Below are positions 1 to 4,733 of a stretch of 5,829 nucleotides of DNA, in pieces. Source of the DNA: CAYTID01 sp964437735. GTDB taxonomy: Bacteria; Bacteroidota; Ignavibacteria; UBA10030; BY39. Made by a program: the position numbers and the translations under genes. The stretch is taken from positions 1-5,829 of the forward strand of contig CAYTID010000114.1 in the NCBI GenBank assembly GCA_964437735.1, written 5' to 3'. Under the pieces are notes generated by a model. The model was not told the origin of the DNA and searched no databases. It saw only the letters and a list, made by a program, of their open reading frames with translations. Positions within the stretch are counted from its first letter, which is position 1. Every line of letters begins with the position of its first letter.

Positions 1-346
1 ATGATTTGAAAGAACCTTTCACCGATAAAGAAGGCAAATATTTCTTTTCGTATAAAACCAATAATTCGGATGAGATAGTAACATCTCCCATCTCACTATT
101 GCCTGATAAAAAATGAAAAGGAATATCAAAGGATAGTTCTATATCTTCGGATATACCATAGAATGGAGTGAATAAAAGTGATCTTTGATTAATCCCATTG
201 ACACCGGCGTAATCATATCCCATTTCCAATTGAATTACGCCTTTTCCGTTCACAGCGGCGTTTTCAGTTTGAAGCGGACGATGTTCGCTTGAATAAATTG
301 AACCTGTTAAAACTAGTGTTGATAAAATGATAATAGTATTTTTCAT
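1..346 (-). CDS. Secreted, probable outer-membrane beta-barrel protein (3' end cut by window)
   Basis: An ATG at 344-346 opens a frame that stays open for 115 codons to the window edge. The first residues (MKNTIIILSTLVLTG) form a Lys-led hydrophobic stretch followed by small and polar residues (SIYSS), which reads as a Sec signal peptide cleaved near residue 18-20. After that the chain alternates hydrophobic and polar residues with aromatics, as in amphipathic strands: GVIQLEMGYDYA (36-47), RSLLFTPFYGI (55-65), IELSFDIPFHFL (69-80), DVTISSELLVLYE (88-100) and PSLSVKGSF (105-113). That pattern, with the GDVT turn, recalls the 'phenol degradation MetA'/transporter-like outer-membrane barrels, but the family call is inference from style alone. 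It starts 14 bases after the stop of the Cys-rich gene, with no Shine-Dalgarno site and no terminator between, so it is probably the fifth gene of the fur-feoAB operon. It could carry metal or another solute across the outer membrane. The substrate cannot be read from this fragment. Confidence 0.75.
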   Translation of the reverse strand, partial: MKNTIIILSTLVLTGSIYSSEHRPLQTENAAVNGKGVIQLEMGYDYAGVNGINQRSLLFTPFYGISEDIELSFDIPFHFLSGNSEMGDVTISSELLVLYEKKYLPSLSVKGSFKS

Positions 347-360
347 GAAATATTATTTTT

Positions 361-546
361 CTATTTATTAGTTTTTAATGTTGGACAATTACTTTTATGG
401 TTACAGGATGTACATTGCAAATCTATTTTCGACAATTCAGTCATACATCTAGGACATTTATATAAAAAAGGATTAGAAACTTCGTTTTCACATTTACTGC
501 ATTTTCTGATTTCACTTTTTAATTTATTTTCCAACGTATTTTTCAT
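361..546 (-). CDS. Small cysteine-rich (zinc-ribbon-like) protein downstream of FeoB
   Basis: A 61-residue protein with seven cysteines: C16-x2-C19, C31-x2-C34, C45-x2-C48, then H50 and C54. The first two pairs (CSKC, CPRC) are 11 residues apart and would form one zinc-ribbon or rubredoxin-like knuckle. The third pair with H50 or C54 could make a second metal site. There is no signal peptide or membrane helix, so it should be cytoplasmic. The basic, helical N-terminus (residues 1-15) and the Lys-rich tail could contact protein or nucleic acid. It begins 4 bases after the feoB stop and has no Shine-Dalgarno site, so translation is probably coupled to feoB. It is not recognisably FeoC, which is a winged-helix protein, nor the FeoB-associated Cys-rich membrane protein, which has an N-terminal helix and different Cys spacing. 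A role in Fe(II) handling, or as a FeoB partner, is inferred only from operon position. The Cys pattern makes a real protein likely despite its size. Confidence 0.82.
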   Translation of the reverse strand: MKNTLENKLKSEIRKCSKCENEVSNPFLYKCPRCMTELSKIDLQCTSCNHKSNCPTLKTNK

Positions 547-550
547 ACAA

Positions 551-2437
551 TTAAATCAATACTTGTGCTAATAGTCCGCCGATTATAATGGCAGTAAAAA
601 AAGTTCCAAACCAAATTATTGATGCTTGTTTAATTCCTCTTTCTTTATATAAAATGATTACTGAAGTGACGCAAGGGACGAATAATGTTATTGTCACTAG
701 CGAAACAACAATTTGCATGGGGACGAGTGACAAGCTGTATAATCCCGCTGCGCCGAAATCTCTCCTTACCAAACCCATGACAAACGCTGTCGATGTTTCA
801 GCAGGGAGTTTGAGCCAGATGGTTATAAAAGGAGCTAACGCTTGTTGCCATAATTCCAAAAGTCCGGTTAAATCCATTATTCCGATTATTGCGGCTCCTA
901 CAAAAAACCAAGGGGCGGCTTCTTTCATAAATGAAAATGACCTTATAATAGTTTTTTGAAATACATTATTCGCACGCGGAAATCGCATAGGAGGTAAATC
1001 AATGAGTAATGGAGCCGTCTCACCTTTAAGTGTTTTGTTCAGAATTGTTCCCAGAAAAATAAAAACTCCGAAAATAGTAGTTATGTAAATAATTAAAGCA
1101 TTGAATCCTGCCCCGACGATAAGGGCAGTGATTACTGCTAATTGAGCGGAACATGGAACGGCTAATTGCAATATCGATGTTGCGATAGTTTTTTCTCGTT
1201 CTGTTGTGAGTAATCGGGTTGTAATGGTTGCCATCGAAACACAACCAAAACCAAGTATTAATGGGATAACAGCTCTACCGTTAAGTCCGATAAAACTCAT
1301 CCCTCGATCGATCATGGTGGCAAGACGTGGCAAATATCCGCTATCTTCTAAAACCGAGAGTACGATATAAAAACCGAAAACAAGCGGAAAGAGAAGGAAC
1401 AATAGATATGTCACTGTCATAGTGAGTATGCCAAATTCACCAACCAATAGATGCGATAACCATGAGTGTTCAGGTAAAACTGTAAAGGTGATTTTCCGGA
1501 TCCATACTTCCCATAATTCATTGCCCAAGTATGATTCAGTAAATCCGACTAGGTTTTGAGCGATTAATTCTCCGACAAAAAGATAAGTCAGGTAGAGCGC
1601 TATAATCAGGATCGGGATTCCCGTAAGAGGGCGCACAGACCAGCGGCCCAGTAAAGAAGAAAAATGTGATCTGATGGAATCTTCTACTACGATATGGTTA
1701 ATAATATAATTAACTCTGTTTCGCCTGTCTATATAAATTTGTTCTCTTTCGTATTTAGGTTGGATGCCATGTTTTTTTGATATGTATTCATCGCTTTCTA
1801 AAACCAGAAGTGCTTCTGCCTGAGAGCCGACAGAATTCAGCATGTCGTGCAAACGGGAATGTAATTGGTGATTTTGAGTTCCTTGCGATGCTTTTGTAAT
1901 GGTTGATTCGATCGAATGGAAACCCTCTTTTTTAACTGCTGTGGTTGTAATCACCGGCACTCCCAGAAAATGTTCCAGCTTTTCAACGTCAATTTTGATG
2001 CGATGCTTTTTGACTTCGTCCATGAAATTAATAATAACAATTAACTTCTTCCCCATGTCAATTAGTTGTTGTGTGAGAAAAAGATCTCTTTCAATATGCA
2101 CACCATCAACGATGTTTAATATAATATCTGATTCAAGAATTATATCTCTTGCCACTCGTTCTTCGTCGTTAAATGATGATACACCATAAATTCCAGGTGT
2201 ATCAAAAACATCGTAATGTAAATATTTTCCTTTTGTAACTTCAACAGTTGTACCGGGGAAGTTAGAAACATCAACGTACAATCCGCTAAGGAAGTTAAAA
2301 ATTATTGATTTGCCGACATTGGGATTCCCAACCAAAACGAGCTTAGCATTCTGACTTTCGGTAAATAAGTTTGTTTTCTCTATATGAGAATGATGTTCCA
2401 GGTGGGGAAGTTGTTCCGGGTTTTTTATTTCAGCCAT
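551..2437 (-). CDS. feoB: Ferrous iron transporter B (GTPase-coupled Fe(II) permease)
   Basis: FeoB imports Fe(II) across the inner membrane using a cytosolic G domain. In this 628-residue protein the G motifs are clear: G1 GNPNVGKS (37-44), G2 in FPGTTVE (60-66), G3 DTPG (79-82), G4 NFMD (137-140) and a G5-like TTTA (164-167). A helical cytosolic region (about 175-262) follows, then roughly eight or more membrane segments from about 270 to the C-terminus. Cysteines sit at the usual Gate positions: C399 (GFGC), C429 (VPCSAQ) and C589 (FVPC). The Gate 1 sequence is GFGCVSMATITTR instead of the common GFGCNVPA, and Gate 2 has the GLVRRDFGAAG form (555-565). This looks like a divergent FeoB branch seen in some anaerobes. 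About 27 extra residues precede the G domain and include H12, H15, H16 and H18. The ATG at 2435-2437 follows the feoA stop by one base, so the two are likely co-translated. At 628 residues it is at the short end for FeoB. Confidence 0.97.
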   Translation of the reverse strand: MAEIKNPEQLPHLEHHSHIEKTNLFTESQNAKLVLVGNPNVGKSIIFNFLSGLYVDVSNFPGTTVEVTKGKYLHYDVFDTPGIYGVSSFNDEERVARDIILESDIILNIVDGVHIERDLFLTQQLIDMGKKLIVIINFMDEVKKHRIKIDVEKLEHFLGVPVITTTAVKKEGFHSIESTITKASQGTQNHQLHSRLHDMLNSVGSQAEALLVLESDEYISKKHGIQPKYEREQIYIDRRNRVNYIINHIVVEDSIRSHFSSLLGRWSVRPLTGIPILIIALYLTYLFVGELIAQNLVGFTESYLGNELWEVWIRKITFTVLPEHSWLSHLLVGEFGILTMTVTYLLFLLFPLVFGFYIVLSVLEDSGYLPRLATMIDRGMSFIGLNGRAVIPLILGFGCVSMATITTRLLTTEREKTIATSILQLAVPCSAQLAVITALIVGAGFNALIIYITTIFGVFIFLGTILNKTLKGETAPLLIDLPPMRFPRANNVFQKTIIRSFSFMKEAAPWFFVGAAIIGIMDLTGLLELWQQALAPFITIWLKLPAETSTAFVMGLVRRDFGAAGLYSLSLVPMQIVVSLVTITLFVPCVTSVIILYKERGIKQASIIWFGTFFTAIIIGGLLAQVLI

Positions 2438-2438
2438 A

Positions 2439-2675
2439 TTATTTTTCGATCACTAAAACGTTTAATGCTAATTTTCGTCCAATTGCGATTTCCTGACGAT
2501 TTTTTTGTATTAAAATCGTGCCGCCCGGAAGTCTCTCAAGACATTTTATAGAATCACCTTCCACGATACCAAACCTGATAAACTGTGATTTAGCGAGTCC
2601 TTCGGGGAGAGTAACTACTTTTACCGTAGTTCCTTTTTTAATTTGAGTGAGATTTTTGTTTTCAGACTTGATCAT
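2439..2675 (-). CDS. feoA: FeoA, SH3-like cytosolic partner of FeoB
   Basis: A 78-residue protein of the usual FeoA length with the SH3-like beta-barrel pattern. A Lys-rich lead-in is followed by LTQIKKGTTVKVVTLPEG (9-26), the family segment in which a short hydrophobic motif precedes a strand. Next come FIRFGIVEGDSIKCLERLPGGTILIQ (32-57; compare the family's 'LxxLGlxpGxxvxvlrraPlgGp') and a final ribbon, EIAIGRKLALNVLVIE (62-77; compare 'ialrrelAxxIxVe'). FeoA proteins bind FeoB in the cytosol and are needed for full Fe(II) uptake in the species tested. The ATG at 2673-2675 lies 7 bases after the regulator's stop, with no Shine-Dalgarno site. Its TAA is separated from the feoB ATG by one base. 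This order (regulator, feoA, feoB) fits a single metal-responsive transcript. Confidence 0.93.
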   Translation of the reverse strand: MIKSENKNLTQIKKGTTVKVVTLPEGLAKSQFIRFGIVEGDSIKCLERLPGGTILIQKNRQEIAIGRKLALNVLVIEK

Positions 2676-2682
2676 AATTAAT

Positions 2683-3114
2683 TTATCGGCAATTATTACA
2701 GGTACCGAATATTTGAAGAGTAGAGTTTTTTATAGTAAATTTTTTTTGAATACTTATTTTTTTTTCGGTTTCCGACAATTCATTACTAATGAACTCGATA
2801 ATGTCGCCGCATTGCAAACATATCAAATGATGGTGTCGAGGTTTTCCGAAGGATTTTTCATACCTGAAGTGGTCCGATCCAAAACGATATTTTGAAATAA
2901 TACCGCATTTTACAAGCAGGTCGAGGGTATTATAAACAGTCGCGAAAGATATTTTCCGTTCTTTTTTTTTCAATGACATGAATAATTCCTCGGCATCAAA
3001 ATGGTCGTCGGTCTTGAAAATTGCTTTGAGGATATTAAATCTTTCGGGTGTGTTGCGAAGGTTTTTATCCTTGATGTATAAACTAAGTTTTTCGGCTGCG
3101 GTTTCCAGATCCAA
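2683..3114 (-). CDS. fur: Fur-family metal-responsive repressor
   Basis: A 143-residue protein with the Fur layout. The N-terminal winged helix includes RNTPERFNILKAIF (20-33) and a recognition helix in SFATVYNTLDLLVKCGII (56-73). The C-terminal dimerisation domain carries the metal ligands. H38, E86, H94, H96 and E107 match the regulatory Fe(II) site. C99-x2-C102 and C139-x2-C142 form the structural zinc site. The positions that are Asp in B. subtilis PerR (D85, D104) are Glu here (E86, E107), which argues for an iron sensor over a peroxide sensor. The start is TTG at 3112-3114. An in-frame TAA lies two codons upstream, no ATG occurs until residue 46, and AAGGA (3125-3129, read on the minus strand) sits 10 bases ahead. 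It is the first gene of the feo operon and probably represses itself through the palindrome at 3128-3150. Another Fur-superfamily specificity (Zur, Mur) cannot be fully excluded, but the feoAB neighbours favour iron. Confidence 0.9.
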   Translation of the reverse strand: MDLETAAEKLSLYIKDKNLRNTPERFNILKAIFKTDDHFDAEELFMSLKKKERKISFATVYNTLDLLVKCGIISKYRFGSDHFRYEKSFGKPRHHHLICLQCGDIIEFISNELSETEKKISIQKKFTIKNSTLQIFGTCNNCR

Positions 3115-3124
3115 AAATTAAATA

Positions 3125-3129
3125 TCCTT
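3125..3129 (-). promoter_or_regulatory. Ribosome binding site deciding the TTG start of fur
   Basis: AAGGA on the minus strand lies 10 bases before TTG (3112-3114). Two of its bases are shared with the operator palindrome. Because no ATG is available between the upstream in-frame stop (3118-3120) and residue 46, this site supports TTG as the real start. Confidence 0.6.
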
Positions 3130-3150
3130 ATTTAGAATTATTCTAAATAA
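3128..3150. promoter_or_regulatory. Fur-family operator: perfect 11-1-11 palindrome
   Basis: The half-site TTATTTAGAAT and its exact reverse complement ATTCTAAATAA flank a single T. The core (3132-3146) has the 7-1-7 geometry of Fur/PerR boxes and differs from the B. subtilis PerR box (TTATAAT-n-ATTATAA) at only one symmetric position. It begins at the last base of the -10 element (3150) and ends inside the AAGGA ribosome site (3125-3129), so it spans the expected transcription start. A bound repressor would block polymerase. That the Fur-family protein encoded just downstream binds it is inference. Confidence 0.85.
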
Positions 3151-3178
3151 AGATAAGACATTTATTTGAATTAGTCAA
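3150..3178 (-). promoter_or_regulatory. Sigma70-type promoter of the fur-feoAB operon
   Basis: Read on the minus strand, TTGACT (3173-3178, 5 of 6 to consensus) is followed after exactly 17 bases by TATCTT (3150-3155, 4 of 6). Transcription would start near 3143, within the palindromic operator, giving a leader of about 30 bases before the TTG start. No other comparable promoter was seen in the short gap after the upstream terminator. Confidence 0.65.
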
Positions 3179-3202
3179 GTCTTTTGTTCTCCCCATATAA
3201 CT

Positions 3203-3237
3203 AAAAAAGCACGGGCTGTTGCAATCCGTGCTTTTTT
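3203..3237 (-). terminator. Rho-independent terminator after the POT-like transporter gene
   Basis: A perfect 12-base-pair stem (AAAAAAGCACGG at 3203-3214 with CCGTGCTTTTTT at 3226-3237) encloses an 11-base loop. On the minus strand it ends in a run of six T and lies about 20 bases past the transporter stop codon. It therefore separates that gene from the fur promoter 25 bases further on. The stem is flanked by T-runs in both directions and could also act on the plus strand, but no plus-strand gene ends here. Confidence 0.9.
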
Positions 3238-3257
3238 ATAACACTTGAAAAATTAAC

Positions 3258-4550
3258 TTAATGACTGTGACCGAGTTTTGGGGCTACTAATTTGTTATAT
3301 ATGAGCAATCCTATTATCGTTACCACACCGATTAAACTGAAGAGTAGCCATAATGTTTGCGGGTCTTTCAAATTATCGACGAAGTGAACATACATATTTG
3401 CTCCTAAAATTCCGCCGATTGACGAACCGAGAACTCCATAGAGGAAAGAATATCCGAGATAAGTCGCTTTTTTATCGGGCGGTGCAATCAATCCGACATA
3501 ACTTATAAATTTCGGATGAGCAGTCATTTCTCCGATTGAAAATATGCTGATTCCAGCGATGAAAATCCAGATATTTGATGATATCGCCAGAATTGCCATT
3601 CCAATTGTTCCCATCGATATACCGACAATCATTGTTGGAAGAGCTTTAGTGTTTTTCACAATATTGGAAACCACCATTTGTAAAAAAATGATTGTTCCGG
3701 CGTTAATAACGGTAACATGTTCGATATCGAAATGCCAATTCAGGTTGATCCCGATGAGAGCGAAAGTAGAATTAACAAAATTATTGAGGTCAGTAGCATC
3801 AACATAATCCTTTACGTACCATAAAACAGAATCGAACATTTGGAAATACAAGATCCAGAATCCCGAATAAATAACTATTAGTCCGATAAATTTAAAATCG
3901 GACAAGACCATTATCATACCCTTTAAAACTTCCGGAAGTTTTTTTGTACTTGCTGGTTTCTGCGGTTCTTTATAAAGGAATATTGTGGGTATTATCATAG
4001 TTGCAGTTCCGATTGCCGATGCGAGGATCACATATTCCCAGCCAAAATTATTTTTTAGATAAGGAACTAATATCAAGGGGAACAAAAACGCACCCAAATT
4101 TATCGACCAGTAGAAAATACCAAATCCCAAAGTACTGTTTTTTTCATCTGTAATTCTGGCAATCGTGCCGGATATCATAGGTTTAAATGAGCCTGCCCCT
4201 ATGCCCATGATAACCAAACTGGCGAACATCAGTGCATAGTCGGTCGCCTGGCTCGTTAAAAAATAACCTAATCCCAAAAATGCGAATGCAAACATAAGTG
4301 TTTTTCTGTATCCGAATCTGTCACCTATTGCTCCTGCAAGGATCGGTAGTATATAAAGTAATGGCTGTATCGTACTCTTTATTACGCCGACACTCTCTTT
4401 ACTGAAGGACAATTCCTGGGTCATGTAAACGGATAGAATGCTCATCATTCCGTAATACGAACCGCGTTCAAAAAATTCAAAAACTATAACAACCCAATAA
4501 TTTTTTGGAAAAGTTCGTAACGTTTGTAAAAAGGTTTGCTTTTCACTCAT
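3258..4550 (-). CDS. POT/PTR2-like proton-coupled MFS transporter (putative oligopeptide uptake)
   Basis: A 430-residue, 12-helix major facilitator protein of the inner membrane. POT-family hallmarks are visible. Helix 1 has E25-x2-E28-R29-x2-Y32-Y33-G34 (the ExxERxxYYG proton-coupling motif). The 2-3 loop has GDRFGYRK (76-83). GAGSFKPMISGT (118-129) matches the 'GxGxxKPxxS' stretch. FYWSINLGAF (146-155) corresponds to the PTR2 signature 'FYxxINxG'. E341 in SIGEMTAHPKFISYVGLIAP (338-357) aligns with the helix-10 Glu of POT carriers. The central region (about 235-280) is diverged. At 430 residues it is compact, with no room for the two extra helices many bacterial POTs have. Di- or tripeptides with protons are the family's usual substrates, but the actual substrate cannot be read here. 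The ATG at 4548-4550 is preceded by GAGGA (4556-4560). It is a single-gene unit with its own promoter and terminator. The tail ends in a short His motif (GHSH). Confidence 0.85.
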   Translation of the reverse strand: MSEKQTFLQTLRTFPKNYWVVIVFEFFERGSYYGMMSILSVYMTQELSFSKESVGVIKSTIQPLLYILPILAGAIGDRFGYRKTLMFAFAFLGLGYFLTSQATDYALMFASLVIMGIGAGSFKPMISGTIARITDEKNSTLGFGIFYWSINLGAFLFPLILVPYLKNNFGWEYVILASAIGTATMIIPTIFLYKEPQKPASTKKLPEVLKGMIMVLSDFKFIGLIVIYSGFWILYFQMFDSVLWYVKDYVDATDLNNFVNSTFALIGINLNWHFDIEHVTVINAGTIIFLQMVVSNIVKNTKALPTMIVGISMGTIGMAILAISSNIWIFIAGISIFSIGEMTAHPKFISYVGLIAPPDKKATYLGYSFLYGVLGSSIGGILGANMYVHFVDNLKDPQTLWLLFSLIGVVTIIGLLIYNKLVAPKLGHSH

Positions 4551-4593
4551 GTATATCCTCTTAATTAGTTATAAAATTTGTAAATTATATGGA

Positions 4594-4621
4594 AATATAT
4601 GAAAATAATTATTAGAGTCAA
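4594..4621 (-). promoter_or_regulatory. Candidate promoter of the POT-like transporter gene
   Basis: On the minus strand, TTGACT (4616-4621) is followed after 16 bases by TATATT (4594-4599, 5 of 6). The expected start near 4587 gives a leader of about 36 bases. The -35 hexamer, with its preceding C, is the same as in the fur promoter, which supports both. The AT-rich setting makes chance -10 matches likely. Confidence 0.5.
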
Positions 4622-4656
4622 GCAGAATCCGGGAAATTATTATATTTTTAAAATCA

Positions 4657-4685
4657 TTGCTATTATACTTCCTGTTTATTATATT
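4657..4685 (+). promoter_or_regulatory. Candidate promoter of the lpdA-type gene
   Basis: TTGCTA (4657-4662, 4 of 6) is followed after 17 bases by TATATT (4680-4685, 5 of 6), which would start transcription near 4692 and leave a leader of about 42 bases. An overlapping alternative is an extended -10, TG-C-TATTAT (4658-4666), without a good -35. The sequence does not decide between them. Confidence 0.4.
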
Positions 4686-4695
4686 TTTTAAGACT

Positions 4696-4713
4696 TAAAA
4701 AAAATTTTTTTTA
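4696..4713. repeat. A8T8 perfect palindrome in the lpdA leader region
   Basis: Eight A (4697-4704) run directly into eight T (4705-4712), and the flanking T and A extend the symmetry to 18 bases. It lies between the candidate promoter and the start codon of the dihydrolipoamide dehydrogenase gene. Such A-tracts stiffen or bend DNA, and in RNA they would give only a weak A-U pairing. No specific function can be assigned, and it could be chance in AT-rich DNA. Confidence 0.5.
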
Positions 4714-4733
4714 CATAATCTGAATGAGGAAAT

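Larger units (their letters stand above)
4551..4733. other. Divergent intergenic region between transporter and lpdA
   Basis: This 183-base, very AT-rich gap holds candidate promoters facing both ways, the two GAGGA ribosome sites at its ends and the A8T8 tract. No coding frame, RNA gene or copy of the TTATTTAGAAT operator half-site pair was found in it, so neither flanking gene shows evidence of belonging to the iron regulon. Confidence 0.6.

Noticed and set aside
336..546. Identical 11-base stretch (gtatttttcat) at 336-346 and 536-546, exactly 200 bases apart
   Set aside because: Both copies are just the start codon plus Lys-Asn-Thr codons of two adjacent genes. The match does not extend further and is likely chance.
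361..546. Cys-rich protein as FeoC
   Set aside because: There is no winged-helix pattern, and the Cys spacing does not match the FeoC iron-sulfur region.
588..959. Plus-strand open frame of 123 codons
   Set aside because: It lies wholly antisense within the FeoB membrane domain, has no family features, and the FeoB frame is unmistakable.
3203..3237. Hairpin as a riboswitch or small RNA
   Set aside because: A single perfect stem with T-runs directly after a stop codon is fully explained as a terminator.
4604..4613. Ten-base palindrome AATAATTATT in the transporter promoter spacer as a second Fur box
   Set aside because: It is too short, made only of A and T in AT-rich DNA, and lacks the AGAAT/ATTCT core of the operator at 3128-3150.
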